This document shows positions 53,330 to 64,000 of a stretch of DNA of 64,000 nt, in pieces (position 1 is the stretch's first letter; each line of letters begins with the position of its first letter). The stretch spans positions 508,318 through 572,317 of the forward strand of contig NZ_CP034882.1 in NCBI RefSeq assembly GCF_005082825.1, written 5' to 3'. The notes beneath the pieces are model-generated. The model searched no databases. It saw only the letters and a program-made list of their open reading frames with translations, and had not been told where the DNA came from. The DNA is from Buchnera aphidicola (Brevicoryne brassicae). Lineage in GTDB: Bacteria; Pseudomonadota; Gammaproteobacteria; Enterobacterales; Enterobacteriaceae. The translations under genes were made by a program, and so were the position numbers.

Positions 53330-54031
53330 TTACTTACGATTTTTGCGATTTTGCTTTTTTTTTTGAACAGAAGGTTTTTCTAATTTTTCAATTGCTGCCA
53401 TACCACCTAATATTTCACCTTTAAAAATCCATACCTTTACACCTATGACACCATATGTTGTATGAGCTTCTGAAGTGCTATAATCAATATTTGCACGAAG
53501 AGTATGTAAAGGTACTCTACCCTCTCTATACCATTCTCTACGAGCTATTTCAGCCCCACCTAAACGTCCACTAACTTCAACTTTAATACCTTTAGCCCCT
53601 TGTCGCATAGCATTTTGAACAGATCTTTTCATTGCACGTCTAAACATAACTCTTCGTTCTAATTGAGAAGTAATACTATCGGAAACAAGTTTTGCATCTA
53701 GTTCTGGTTTGCGTACTTCAGAAATATTTATTTGCACTGGAACACCAGTAATTTGAGCAATAGTAACTCTTAATTTTTCTACATCTTCACCTTTTTTACC
53801 AATAACAATACCTGGTCTTGCGGTATAAATAGTAACTCGAATACTTTTTGCAGGTCTTTCAATAATAATCCGAGAAATCGACGCTTTTGATAATTCTTTC
53901 ATTAAAAACTGACGAACTTTATAATCGCCATCTAAATGATCAGCAAAATCTTTAGTATTAGCAAACCAAACTGAATTCCATTTTTTTATTATACCTAATC
54001 GCATTCCATTAGGATGTACTTTCTGACCCAT
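53330..54031 (-). CDS. rpsC: 30S ribosomal protein S3
   Basis: S3 lines the mRNA entry tunnel. From ATG 54031 it has 233 residues as E. coli ([14 protein letters not shown]). The KH domain shows [14 protein letters not shown] near 62-75 and the C-terminal domain has [26 protein letters not shown] near 154-180. Ten A in frame at 53355-53364 encode the Lys-rich tail (QKKKQ). An upstream ATG five codons earlier is less likely. Confidence 0.98.
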   Translation of the reverse strand: MGQKVHPNGMRLGIIKKWNSVWFANTKDFADHLDGDYKVRQFLMKELSKASISRIIIERPAKSIRVTIYTARPGIVIGKKGEDVEKLRVTIAQITGVPVQINISEVRKPELDAKLVSDSITSQLERRVMFRRAMKRSVQNAMRQGAKGIKVEVSGRLGGAEIARREWYREGRVPLHTLRANIDYSTSEAHTTYGVIGVKVWIFKGEILGGMAAIEKLEKPSVQKKKQNRKNRK

Positions 54032-54048
54032 TATTATTCTCCCCAATA

Positions 54049-54381
54049 TTAACGATCAGATACAATTACAGTAATATGACTAGTACGTTTTAAAATACGA
54101 TCTGCACGTCCTTTAGCACGTGGCATCATTCTTTTCATTGTTGAACCTTCATTAACAAAAATTTTTTTAACTACTAATTGATCTATATCTGCACCGTTAT
54201 TGTGTTCTGCATTTGCTATGGCTGACTCAAGAACTTTTTTCACTAAAATAGCAGCTTTTTTTCTGGTATAAATTAAAATATTTAATGCGTGAGGCACTGT
54301 TTTACCACGAATTAAATCTGCGATCAAACGTACTTTTTGTGCAGAAGACTTTGCTTGACGATGTTTAGCTAACGTTTCCAT
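54049..54381 (-). CDS. rplV: 50S ribosomal protein L22
   Basis: L22 reaches with a beta hairpin into the exit tunnel. The 110 residues equal E. coli. [18 protein letters not shown] near 10 and the tunnel loop region [22 protein letters not shown] near 82-103 are diagnostic. It lies 17 bases before rpsC and 18 after rpsS. Confidence 0.98.
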   Translation of the reverse strand: METLAKHRQAKSSAQKVRLIADLIRGKTVPHALNILIYTRKKAAILVKKVLESAIANAEHNNGADIDQLVVKKIFVNEGSTMKRMMPRAKGRADRILKRTSHITVIVSDR

Positions 54382-54399
54382 TTATGCTTCCTCTTTTTT

Positions 54400-54678
54400 T
54401 TAACGTTTTTTTACTTTTTTATCGGCAGTATGTCCTCTATAAGTACGAGTTAAAGAAAATTCTCCTAATTTATGTCCTACCATTTCTTCAGTAATAAATA
54501 CGGGAATATGTTGACGACCATTATGTACAGATATTGTCAATCCAACCATATTAGGAAATATTGTTGAACGTCTTGACCAAGTTTTTATAGGTTTTTTATC
54601 ACTTATTTTTACTGATTTTTCTACTTTTTTAAATAAGCTTAAATCAATATAAGGACCTTTCTTAAGAGAGCGTGGCAT
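54400..54678 (-). CDS. rpsS: 30S ribosomal protein S19
   Basis: S19 binds 16S in the head with S13. From ATG 54678 it has 92 residues as E. coli ([15 protein letters not shown]). [17 protein letters not shown] near 66 is typical. An in-frame ATG 99 bases upstream lies within rplB and gives an unmatched extension, so I reject it. It is 22 bases after rplB. Confidence 0.98.
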   Translation of the reverse strand: MPRSLKKGPYIDLSLFKKVEKSVKISDKKPIKTWSRRSTIFPNMVGLTISVHNGRQHIPVFITEEMVGHKLGEFSLTRTYRGHTADKKVKKR

Positions 54679-54700
54679 ATTAAAATGATCCCTTTTAAAA

Positions 54701-55522
54701 TTATTTAACACGATGACGTAAAATAAATTTTTCGGTACGCTTGTTTTTACGAGTTTTTTTACCTTTAGTTTGAACACCCCAAGGAGTTACAGGATGTTTA
54801 CCAAAATTTCTTCCTTCACCACCTCCATGAGGATGATCAACAGGATTCATGGCTGTACCACGAACAGTAGGACGTATACCCATCCAACGAGAAGCACCTG
54901 CTTTACCTAAGACTTTTAACATATGTTCTGAATTACCAACTTCACCAATAGTGGCTCTGCAAGTAGATTGTATTTTCCGCATTTCACCGGAACGTAATCT
55001 TAAAGTAGAATATTCTTTATCACATGCAACTAATTGTACATAACTACCTGCAGAACGAGCTATTTGACCACCTTTTCCTGGTTTCATTTCTACATTATGA
55101 ATAAAGGTACCGACAGGTATTTTTTTAATTGGCAAACAATTTCCTATTTTTACAGGAGAATGCAAACCAGATATAATTTTATCTCCGATACTTAAATTTT
55201 TTGGAGCTAAAATATAATTTCTTTCTCCATCTTTATATAATATTAAAGCAATATTAGAAGAACGATTAGGATCATATTCAAATCTTTCTACAATAGCTTC
55301 TACTCCATCTTTATTTCTTTTAAAATCTATAATACGATATGTTCTTTTATGTCCACCACCGATATGACGGGTTGTAATCCTTCCTTTGTTATTACGTCCT
55401 CCACTTTTACTTTTCTTTTTTAAGAGTGAAGAATAAGGTTTTCCTTTATATAATTTTGTGTTGACAATTTTAATAACGTGACGACGACCCGGAGATGTTG
55501 GTTTGCATTTAACAATTGCCAT
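54701..55522 (-). CDS. rplB: 50S ribosomal protein L2
   Basis: L2 is needed for subunit joining and peptidyl transfer. The 273 residues equal E. coli. [18 protein letters not shown] near 42 and, near the C-terminus, [19 protein letters not shown] with the conserved His near 230 are diagnostic. It follows rplW by 17 bases. Confidence 0.99.
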   Translation of the reverse strand: MAIVKCKPTSPGRRHVIKIVNTKLYKGKPYSSLLKKKSKSGGRNNKGRITTRHIGGGHKRTYRIIDFKRNKDGVEAIVERFEYDPNRSSNIALILYKDGERNYILAPKNLSIGDKIISGLHSPVKIGNCLPIKKIPVGTFIHNVEMKPGKGGQIARSAGSYVQLVACDKEYSTLRLRSGEMRKIQSTCRATIGEVGNSEHMLKVLGKAGASRWMGIRPTVRGTAMNPVDHPHGGGEGRNFGKHPVTPWGVQTKGKKTRKNKRTEKFILRHRVK

Positions 55523-55539
55523 TGTTATTTTTCCTTCAA

Positions 55540-55842
55540 TTACTCTGCATTGCCTATGAAGTCTAAATTATACCCTTTTTTCACTTTAATGTAGGCTTTT
55601 TTCCAATTGCTTTTCTGAATAATACGATTAGATTGACGCTTTTTTTTTCCTTTTACTTTTAAAGTTCTTACACTATCAACTTCAACATCAAATATTTTTT
55701 TTACTGCATATTTTATTTCATGTTTAGTAGCATTATTTAATACTTTTAAAACAACAGTATTACATTTTTCTATTGATATCGAAGACTTTTCAGACACATG
55801 TGGAGAAAGCAATATTTTAAGTAAACGTTCTTCAGAAATCAT
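55540..55842 (-). CDS. rplW: 50S ribosomal protein L23
   Basis: L23 at the tunnel exit is the docking site for trigger factor (tig at 15,996) and SRP. The 100 residues equal E. coli. [16 protein letters not shown] near 11 includes the docking area, with VSEK carrying the Glu that meets the trigger-factor signature. Its start overlaps rplD by four bases (ATGA). An in-frame run of nine A occurs near codon 67. Confidence 0.97.
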   Translation of the reverse strand: MISEERLLKILLSPHVSEKSSISIEKCNTVVLKVLNNATKHEIKYAVKKIFDVEVDSVRTLKVKGKKKRQSNRIIQKSNWKKAYIKVKKGYNLDFIGNAE

Positions 55843-56444
55843 GAAAGCATTTCCTCTACTTTTTTTACGGCATCAACAGTAATAATGACATGTTCACAAG
55901 CAATTAAACTAACAGGATCTATAGAATAAACATCTTTGACATCAACAGAATGTAAGTTTCTAGACGCAAGTAATAAATTGTTATCTATTTTATCAGTAAT
56001 AATAAAAACACTTTTTAAATTTATATCTTTTAACTTTTCTACTAAAAATTTTGTTTTTGGTAGATTTAATGAAAAATTTTTAAAAACAATTAATCTTTTT
56101 TGACGTATTAATTCAGAAAAAATACTTTTTAATGCACCACGATACATTTTTTTGTTAACTTTCTGACTATATTCTTGCGGTTTTGCAGCAAAAGTTACAC
56201 CGCCTGATCGCCAAATCGGACTTCTAAAAGATCCTGCACGTGCACGACCTGTGCCTTTTTGACGCCATGGTTTTCTACCTGACCCAGAAACCTCTGCACG
56301 ACTTTTTTGGGCTCTCGTACCTTGACGCGTAGATGCTGAATAAGCAATAACGACTTGATGGATTAGAGCTTTATTAAAATCACGACCAAAAATGATTTCA
56401 GAAACATTAAGAACACTTTGTATGTCTTTAACTACTAATTCCAT
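55839..56444 (-). CDS. rplD: 50S ribosomal protein L4
   Basis: L4 reaches into the exit tunnel and in E. coli is the autogenous repressor of the S10 operon, acting on its leader RNA. The 201 residues equal E. coli. [40 protein letters not shown] text, split over residues 37-75, is the tunnel loop. A structured leader is seen upstream of rpsJ, so feedback control is possible. Confidence 0.98.
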   Translation of the reverse strand: MELVVKDIQSVLNVSEIIFGRDFNKALIHQVVIAYSASTRQGTRAQKSRAEVSGSGRKPWRQKGTGRARAGSFRSPIWRSGGVTFAAKPQEYSQKVNKKMYRGALKSIFSELIRQKRLIVFKNFSLNLPKTKFLVEKLKDINLKSVFIITDKIDNNLLLASRNLHSVDVKDVYSIDPVSLIACEHVIITVDAVKKVEEMLS

Positions 56445-56461
56445 TCTTTACTCCTCACTGC

Positions 56462-57091
56462 TCAAATCTTAATAGCTGGTTTAACGATAAGATTACCACC
56501 AGTAGCACCAGGAACAGCGCCTTTTACTAAAAGAAGATTTCTATTTTCATCAATTTTTACTATATTTAAACTTTGTACTGTTACACGGTTATTACCCAGT
56601 TGTCCTGCCATTTTTTTTCCCTTAAATACTCTACCAGGAGTTTGATTCTGACCAATAGAACCAGGAACTCTATGAGATAAAGAGTTTCCATGAGTTGCAT
56701 CTTGAGTATGAAAATTCCAACGTTTCACTGTTCCAGAAAAACCTTTTCCTTTAGAAAAACCTGTAACGTCTACTTTTTTTACATTTTTAAAAATGTGAAT
56801 GTTAATATTTTGTCCAACTTGAAAAACTTCATTTTTATTAATTCTAAATTCCCATAAACCCCTACCAGGAACAACCCCAGATTTTAAAAAATGACCCGCT
56901 TTCGGTTTAGTTAATTTATTTGTTTTTTGCACACCAGTTGTTACTTGAATAGCAGAATAAAGATCAGTATTAATATTTTTTACTTGTGTAATTCGATTTT
57001 CTTGAAGTTCAATTACTGTAACAGGAATTGAAGCTCCCTCTTTAGTAAAAATACGAGTCATACCAAGTTTTTTACCGACTAAACCAATCAT
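56462..57091 (-). CDS. rplC: 50S ribosomal protein L3
   Basis: L3 is an early assembly protein close to the peptidyl-transferase centre. The 209 residues equal E. coli. [15 protein letters not shown] opens the protein, and [20 protein letters not shown] near 140-160 holds the Gln that is methylated in E. coli (PrmB). It lies 39 bases after rpsJ. Confidence 0.98.
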   Translation of the reverse strand: MIGLVGKKLGMTRIFTKEGASIPVTVIELQENRITQVKNINTDLYSAIQVTTGVQKTNKLTKPKAGHFLKSGVVPGRGLWEFRINKNEVFQVGQNINIHIFKNVKKVDVTGFSKGKGFSGTVKRWNFHTQDATHGNSLSHRVPGSIGQNQTPGRVFKGKKMAGQLGNNRVTVQSLNIVKIDENRNLLLVKGAVPGATGGNLIVKPAIKI

Positions 57092-57130
57092 TGTTTTAAT
57101 ACCTTAATCATATACATATACATTTTACAA

Positions 57131-57639
<509 letters not shown>

Positions 57640-57693
57640 TTAAAATAAAAAAGAACTTATTATATAAGAAAGTTAGTATAATAAATTCTAATC

Positions 57694-57722
57694 AAGAAAA
57701 GAGCATTTTATACTCTTTTCTT
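57694..57722 (-). terminator. Inverted repeat after tuf, possible terminator
   Basis: AAGAAAAGAG (57694-57703) and CTCTTTTCTT (57713-57722) form a perfect ten-pair stem with a nine-base loop, 50 bases after the tuf stop in the leftward direction. No clear T tract follows on the minus strand, so termination may be weak. It separates the str operon from the S10 leader. Confidence 0.5.
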
Positions 57723-57772
57723 AATAAATTCAACTAGATATCAAAATAAAAAACATTTTAAATAAAAAGTTA

Positions 57773-59026
<1,254 letters not shown>

Positions 59027-61135
59027 CTACTTTTCTCTTCTTTCAATAATAGCTGAGGAAATATTAGATGGTGCTTCTACATATTTTAGAAATTCCATAG
59101 AATATGATGCTCTTCCTTGAGTTTGAGAACGTAAATCAGTAGCGTAACCGAACATTTCAGATAAAGGAACGCATGCTTTAATAATTTTACCTATTGCTAA
59201 ATCCTGCATACCTTCAATCAGACCTCTTCTACGATTCAAATCACCAATAACATCACCCATGTAATCATCTGGAGTTTCTACTTCTACTTTCATAATAGGT
59301 TCTAATAAAACTGGCTTAGCTTTCTTAAATCCATTTTTAAATGCAATAGAAGCAGCTAATTTAAATGCTAATTCAGAAGAATCAACATCATGATAAGAAC
59401 CAAAGTAAAGGCGTACACCTATATCTACTACAGGATATCCTGCTAGCGGACCATATTTTAATTGTTCTTGTATGCCTTTATCAACCGCCGAGATATATTC
59501 ATTAGGTATTATTCCTCCCTTAATGTCATTAACAAATAAATATCCAACACCTCCTGGTTCTAATGGAAATAATTCTATAACAACATGACCATATTGACCT
59601 CTTCCACCTGATTGTTTAATATGCTTTCCTTCAATATCTTTTATTTTATTCAAAATGGTTTCACGATATGCTACTTCAGGTTTTCCAACATTAGCATCTA
59701 CACTAAATTCTCTTTTCATACGATCAATAATAATTTCTAAATGTAATTCACCCATTCCAGAAATAATTGTTTGATTAGATTCTTGATCAGTTCGTACTCG
59801 AAATGATGGATCTTCTTTTGCTAATCGTCCTAAAGCCAAACCCATTTTTTCTTGATCTAATTTTGTTTTAGGTTCTACAGAAATAGATATTACTGGTTCT
59901 GGAAATTCCATTTGTTCTAATATAATTGGCTGATTTAAATCACATAGCGTGTCTCCGGTAGTAACATCTTTTAAGCCAATAGCAGCAGCTATATCACCTG
60001 CATATACTTCTTTAATTTCCTCTCTCTTATTAGCGTGCATTTGAACAATTCTACCAAATCTTTCTTTTTGAGTTTTAACGGAATTAAAAACAGTATCTCC
60101 GGATTTTACTACTCCTGAATACACACGAAAAAAAGTTAAATTTCCTACGAATGGATCATTTGCAATTTTAAATGCTAAAGCAGAAAAGGGAGCTGTATCA
60201 TTTGAAGATCTAATAGCTGGAGTGTTTTTATCATCATTTAAAACACCTTTAATATCTTGAATATCATCAGGAGCAGGTAAATATTCAATTATTGCATCTA
60301 ATAATGCTTGAACTCCTTTATTTTTAAAAGCTGAACCACAAGTAATAAGTACAACTTCATCATTTAAAGCTCTTTTTCTTAAACCAAATTTAATTTCTTT
60401 TTCTGATAAAGAAATACCATTTAAGTATTTTTCTAAAAGATCTTCATCTGATTCAACTGATGCCTCAATTAGATTTTGATGCCATTTTTCTGCTAAAAAG
60501 ATCATATCTTTAGGAATTTCATCATAAGTAAAAGTTAAACCTTGATCAGAATCCTTCCAATAAATAGCTTTCATTTTAATTAAGTCTACAATTCCAATAA
60601 AACTATCTTCTGAACCAATTGCTAACTGAAGAGGAACAGGATTAGCTCCTAAACGTGTTTTAATTTGTTTTACTACTTTTAAAAAATTAGCGCCCATACG
60701 ATCCATTTTATTTATAAAAGCGATACGAGGGACTTTATATTTATTTGCTTGACGCCAGACAGTTTCTGACTGTGGTTGAACTCCTCCTACTGCACAATAA
60801 ACCATAACAGCACCATCTAATACACGCATAGATCTCTCTACTTCTATAGTGAAATCAACATGTCCAGGTGTATCAATAATATTGATTCTATGTGGTTTAA
60901 ATTGTTTTGCCATACCACTCCAAAACGCAGTAGTTGCAGCTGAGGTAATGGTAATTCCTCTTTCTTGTTCTTGCTCCATCCAATCCATAGTAGCAGCACC
61001 ATCATGAACTTCACCAATTTTATGATTAATTCCTGTATAAAATAAAATTCTTTCTGTAGTAGTTGTTTTACCAGCATCTATATGAGCACTAATTCCAATA
61101 TTACGATAGCGAGAAATAGGTGTTATACGAGACAT
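59027..61135 (-). CDS. fusA: Elongation factor G
   Basis: EF-G drives translocation and, with RRF, ribosome recycling. The 702-residue product (E. coli 704) has the P-loop [17 protein letters not shown] near 18, switch [23 protein letters not shown] near 88 and [10 protein letters not shown] near 142. Domain IV, with [15 protein letters not shown] near 508, is complete. It lies 107 bases after rpsG. Confidence 0.99.
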   Translation of the reverse strand: MSRITPISRYRNIGISAHIDAGKTTTTERILFYTGINHKIGEVHDGAATMDWMEQEQERGITITSAATTAFWSGMAKQFKPHRINIIDTPGHVDFTIEVERSMRVLDGAVMVYCAVGGVQPQSETVWRQANKYKVPRIAFINKMDRMGANFLKVVKQIKTRLGANPVPLQLAIGSEDSFIGIVDLIKMKAIYWKDSDQGLTFTYDEIPKDMIFLAEKWHQNLIEASVESDEDLLEKYLNGISLSEKEIKFGLRKRALNDEVVLITCGSAFKNKGVQALLDAIIEYLPAPDDIQDIKGVLNDDKNTPAIRSSNDTAPFSALAFKIANDPFVGNLTFFRVYSGVVKSGDTVFNSVKTQKERFGRIVQMHANKREEIKEVYAGDIAAAIGLKDVTTGDTLCDLNQPIILEQMEFPEPVISISVEPKTKLDQEKMGLALGRLAKEDPSFRVRTDQESNQTIISGMGELHLEIIIDRMKREFSVDANVGKPEVAYRETILNKIKDIEGKHIKQSGGRGQYGHVVIELFPLEPGGVGYLFVNDIKGGIIPNEYISAVDKGIQEQLKYGPLAGYPVVDIGVRLYFGSYHDVDSSELAFKLAASIAFKNGFKKAKPVLLEPIMKVEVETPDDYMGDVIGDLNRRRGLIEGMQDLAIGKIIKACVPLSEMFGYATDLRSQTQGRASYSMEFLKYVEAPSNISSAIIERREK

Positions 61136-61242
61136 TATCTTTCTCTTATGTTTAGATTGTTAACAATTAAACTTTATCAAACTAATTAAGATCATTGTCT
61201 CAATATAATTTATAAAAATAAAAAAATAAGATTTTAATAGTA

Positions 61243-61713
61243 TTACCAACGATAATGAGCAAAAGCTTTATTGGCTTCTGCCATTTTATGTACTTCTTCT
61301 CTTTTCTTAACTGCTGTACCTTTATTTTCAACTGCGTCATAAAGCTCATTAGATAAACGTAAAGACATAGATTGATCTGAACGTTTCCGAGCAGATTCTA
61401 CAATCCAACGCATTGCTAGAGCGTTTCTCCGAACTGGACGCACTTCTACTGGTACTTGATAAGTTGAACCGCCAACTCGACGAGATTTTACTTCTACTGT
61501 TGGACGTACATGTTCTAAAGCTATTTCAAATGCTTCTAATTCTTTTTTTTCTGTACGTTTAGATAAGTTTTTTAATGCAGTGTATACAATAACTTCGGCA
61601 ATAGATTTTTTGCCATCTATCATAAGAATATTGATAAATTTAGCTAATAATTCTGAAGAAAACTTTGGATCTGGTAAAATTTTACGAGCACCAATAATAC
61701 GACGACGTGGCAT
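61243..61713 (-). CDS. rpsG: 30S ribosomal protein S7
   Basis: S7 starts assembly of the 30S head and in E. coli represses the str operon at the rpsL-rpsG junction. The 156 residues are the short form without the C-terminal extension of strain K-12. [19 protein letters not shown] and [29 protein letters not shown] text near 80-105 are diagnostic. The 73-base junction to rpsL has no obvious preserved structure. Confidence 0.98.
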   Translation of the reverse strand: MPRRRIIGARKILPDPKFSSELLAKFINILMIDGKKSIAEVIVYTALKNLSKRTEKKELEAFEIALEHVRPTVEVKSRRVGGSTYQVPVEVRPVRRNALAMRWIVESARKRSDQSMSLRLSNELYDAVENKGTAVKKREEVHKMAEANKAFAHYRW

Positions 61714-61786
61714 AAATACTCCATATAATTAAAATAAATATTTATATATTTTCAATAATAAATTACATTTTAAAACAAATATTTTT

Positions 61787-62161
61787 TTATGTTTTAGGTT
61801 TTTTAACTCCATATTTAGAACGACCTTTTTTACGTTCTTTTACGCCAGCACAATCTAATGAACCTCTAACAATATGATATCGAACTCCAGGTAAATCTTT
61901 AACACGACCTCCTCTTATTAAAATTACAGAATGTTCCTGTAAATTATGACCTTCACCTCCAATATACGCAGTAACTTCAAAACCGTTAGTTAATCTTACA
62001 CGACATACTTTACGAAGTGCTGAATTAGGTTTTTTTGGAGTAGTAGTATAAACCCTTATACAAACACCTCTTTTTTGAGGACTTCCTTCTAATGCAGGAA
62101 CGTTACTTTTAACAACTTTTCGTAAACGAGGTTTACGGACCAATTGATTCACTGTGGCCAT
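61787..62161 (-). CDS. rpsL: 30S ribosomal protein S12
   Basis: S12 lies in the decoding centre. The 124 residues equal E. coli. The decoding loops read [19 protein letters not shown] near 38, with Lys 43, and [13 protein letters not shown] near 85, with Lys 88: the Lys residues are those of streptomycin-sensitive ribosomes. It is the first gene of the str operon and is preceded by 118 bases without a gene. Confidence 0.98.
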   Translation of the reverse strand: MATVNQLVRKPRLRKVVKSNVPALEGSPQKRGVCIRVYTTTPKKPNSALRKVCRVRLTNGFEVTAYIGGEGHNLQEHSVILIRGGRVKDLPGVRYHIVRGSLDCAGVKERKKGRSKYGVKKPKT

Positions 62162-62279
62162 AAAAACTCCTATTTCTAATTGATTTTTTGAAAAATATCA
62201 ACATGATATAAATGCAATGACTATTTTATATATGAAGATTTTAGGATTGGATATAATAAATTAACTATAAACTTGTATT

Positions 62280-62567
62280 TTACCAAGTCATTTGTTGTTT
62301 ATGTTTAAGTGTTAACGAAACGAAATGAATATAACTAATTAAAACAAATTTATTAGAAATATTTTTATGAATACCTCGAGCATAAACATCTTCTTTTATA
62401 AGATATAGTTTTGCTGAAGACATAATTATATTTTTTAAAAAAATGTTATCTATTAATGCAATTAATACACCATCTTGAAGAGCTAAAAAATCATCTGATG
62501 TTTTTAACATATTTGTAAGAAGAGTAATATTACTTGAAAAAGGAGATTTCATTAAAGTATGTAACAT
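62280..62567 (-). CDS. tusB: Sulfur relay protein TusB
   Basis: TusB is the smallest subunit of the TusBCD hexamer that receives sulfur from TusA and passes it to TusE. The 95 residues equal E. coli. [17 protein letters not shown] at the start and [16 protein letters not shown] near 26 are typical of the DsrH family. Sequence is otherwise weakly conserved. It follows tusC by 11 bases and precedes rpsL, as in E. coli. Confidence 0.93.
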   Translation of the reverse strand: MLHTLMKSPFSSNITLLTNMLKTSDDFLALQDGVLIALIDNIFLKNIIMSSAKLYLIKEDVYARGIHKNISNKFVLISYIHFVSLTLKHKQQMTW

Positions 62568-62578
62568 ATTTATATACC

Positions 62579-62938
62579 TTAGAAATTAATAATGGCGTCG
62601 TAACTATCTAGTTTCATACGCAAAACATATGAATCTAATATTTTTATTTTTAATATAAAATTTTCATTATAATTTAGACCTCGTTCTAATAATGATGATT
62701 TACAGCAATAAAAATTTTTAATATCATAAAAAGATAATATAGAAAAAGAAGATGTATAATTTCTTGCTAAAATATTCTCTGAACGATGACTTTTAATCAG
62801 TTGTAAAACACCGTCACCAATAAAAAATAAGCTTATTTGTTTAAAAATAGATGAAATACTAAAAACAGCATCTAATCCTTCTCTACCAAAACTAGTACCA
62901 TGTGGAGAATAAGAAAAAATAAAAGCAATTCTTTTCAT
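62579..62938 (-). CDS. tusC: Sulfur relay protein TusC
   Basis: TusC is a DsrF-like structural subunit of TusBCD. The 119 residues equal E. coli. [25 protein letters not shown] at the N-terminus is highly typical, followed by [13 protein letters not shown] near 38. It has no catalytic Cys of its own. It lies between tusD (18 bases) and tusB (11 bases), so the three are one transcription unit. Confidence 0.95.
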   Translation of the reverse strand: MKRIAFIFSYSPHGTSFGREGLDAVFSISSIFKQISLFFIGDGVLQLIKSHRSENILARNYTSSFSILSFYDIKNFYCCKSSLLERGLNYNENFILKIKILDSYVLRMKLDSYDAIINF

Positions 62939-62956
62939 TAAAGTAAATATACCAAA

Positions 62957-63343
62957 TTAAAATTGTATTATACGATCACATATTTTTATAGAATGAGCTA
63001 GTTCTAATAATCCACTCAATTGAAAGAAAAGTGATAAATTTCCTTTTTTTGAATTTAAGTTTGATTTTTTTTCATCTTCTAATACACCTCTTCTAAGAGC
63101 TGCACTATTACAAACATATAATTTTACTTTATATTTTTTATTTAATTTTTGCCATGCTTCAACTAAATTAAATTCATCAGTTGCAGGAGTAGTCATTCTA
63201 TTGGCATTAAGAACACCATCGCAGTAAAAAAAAACACTGTATAATTTATGTTTTGTTTTAACTAAAGATTGACAAAAAAGAAAAGCAGTACTTGCATTTT
63301 GTGTTCCATAAGCAGCACCTGTTACTAATATTGTATAATTCAT
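62957..63343 (-). CDS. tusD: Sulfur relay protein TusD
   Basis: TusD carries the active-site Cys of the TusBCD complex. The 128 residues equal E. coli. [18 protein letters not shown] opens the protein, and [18 protein letters not shown] near 75-92 contains the persulfide Cys 78. The tusDCB order before rpsL is that of E. coli. The receiving partner TusE is encoded at 10,174, so the relay is kept but in two places. Confidence 0.96.
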   Translation of the reverse strand: MNYTILVTGAAYGTQNASTAFLFCQSLVKTKHKLYSVFFYCDGVLNANRMTTPATDEFNLVEAWQKLNKKYKVKLYVCNSAALRRGVLEDEKKSNLNSKKGNLSLFFQLSGLLELAHSIKICDRIIQF

Positions 63344-63405
63344 TTTTATATTTTAATAAATATTTTCAAAAAAACACTTTAAGATTAATAATGAGTGTAA
63401 AAATA

Positions 63406-64000
63406 TTAAGATTTTATATTAACTACATCTAGTAATTCTATATCAAAAATTAACGTAGAATTAGCTGGAATAGTACTAATTTCTTTTTCTCCATATCCTA
63501 AATTAGGTGGTATTACTAATTTAATTTTACCACCTTTTTTAATATATTTTAAACCTTCTTGCCAACCTAATATAACATCTTTTAACATTAATGATACAGG
63601 TTCACCTCTTTTATAAGAACTATCGAATTCTATACCATTAATTAAGGTACCTTTATAATGCACAGTAATTTTTGTATTGTTTGTTAATGCTTCTCCTTCA
63701 CCTGTTTTTTCTATTAAATATAAAAGACCACTAGATGTTTTATTCACACCTTTTTTTTTAGAAAAATTTTTCATATACAACTCTCCTTTAATAAAATTAT
63801 CTTTTGCATTCTTTTCTAATTGAATTTTAGTTGCATTTTTTAATTTTTCTTCTAGTTGTATAAGAATTGAAGAAATTTCTTCATGAGATAACTTTAAGTT
63901 ACCTGAAATTGCATCTTGAACTCCTTTTAAAAGACTCTTTTTATCTAAATTTACACCTATCTGTTTTTGTTTTTCAAAAGATTGATTAACATAATTTCCT
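63406..64000 (-). CDS. fkpA: FKBP-type peptidyl-prolyl isomerase FkpA, N-terminus outside the window
   Basis: The C-terminal FKBP domain is clear: KITVHYKGTLINGIEFDSSYKRGEP, then GWQEGLKYIKKGGKIKLVIPPNLGYG and NSTLIFDIELLDV. The frame stays open without a stop through 63,781-64,000, where it encodes LSHEEISSILIQLEEKLKNATK and related helical text of the FkpA dimerisation domain, so the internal ATG at 63780 is not the start. FkpA is a periplasmic folding catalyst in E. coli; the signal peptide is not in view. slyX, between fkpA and tus in E. coli, is not seen. Confidence 0.92.
   Translation of the reverse strand, partial: GNYVNQSFEKQKQIGVNLDKKSLLKGVQDAISGNLKLSHEEISSILIQLEEKLKNATKIQLEKNAKDNFIKGELYMKNFSKKKGVNKTSSGLLYLIEKTGEGEALTNNTKITVHYKGTLINGIEFDSSYKRGEPVSLMLKDVILGWQEGLKYIKKGGKIKLVIPPNLGYGEKEISTIPANSTLIFDIELLDVVNIKS

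Noticed and set aside
63406..63780. Treating fkpA as a complete 124-residue FKBP protein from ATG 63780
   Set aside because: The frame stays open to the window edge and encodes FkpA-like N-terminal helices, so the gene is cut by the window and not short.

Overview
The window is a stretch of the chromosome of Buchnera aphidicola, the obligate endosymbiont of aphids. Evidence: strong A+T bias, proteins closest to Enterobacterales but rich in Lys, Asn and Ile, short intergenic spaces without mobile elements, E. coli-like local gene order with many genes deleted, and a 23S-5S rRNA unit behind tRNA-Glu with no 16S gene, the split rRNA arrangement known for Buchnera. Almost every reading frame is a full-length core gene. 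I see no prophage, insertion sequence, CRISPR array, defence island or other undescribed multigene system.

Layout: 1-3,000 holds the end of recD, argA (arginine synthesis), initiator tRNA-Met and mltA. 3,000-8,900 carries riboflavin genes (ribE, a split ribD), thiL, nusB and the isoprenoid genes dxs and ispA; ispA is frameshifted in a run of ten A. 8,900-15,300 has the transporter yajR, tusE and the cytochrome bo oxidase operon cyoABCDE. 15,500-24,700 has bolA and the protein-quality block tig-clpP-clpX-lon-ppiD, then queC. 24,900-33,000 holds the ABC pair mdlA-mdlB, the 4.5S RNA gene ffs, a shortened dnaX, ybaB, htpG and adk. 33,000-36,400 has tRNA-Arg(UCU), folD, cysS, ybeD and cspE. 36,500-40,000 is the tRNA-Glu-23S-5S unit read leftwards, with promoter, boxA, processing stem and terminator visible. 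40,000-43,700 has aroE, tsaC, smg, def and fmt. From 43,700 to the right edge, all leftward, lie the alpha, spc, S10 and str ribosomal operons, followed by tusBCD and the start-less part of fkpA.

How the genes work together: most of the window is translation (ribosomal proteins, EF-G, EF-Tu, formylation and deformylation of initiator Met with fmt/def and tRNA-fMet, cysS, tRNA modification by TusBCDE, TsaC and QueC), protein folding and turnover, respiration, and synthesis of riboflavin, isoprenoids, arginine and shikimate. The points of most interest are genes kept in odd forms (ispA, ribD, dnaX, tig) and a few non-coding elements kept despite A+T drift: the lon heat-shock promoter and leader, the alpha-operon leader, the S10 leader, the boxA of the rRNA unit and several perfect inverted repeats. 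Gene names rest on motif and alignment recall, without a database search; comparisons to E. coli lengths and sequences are from memory.
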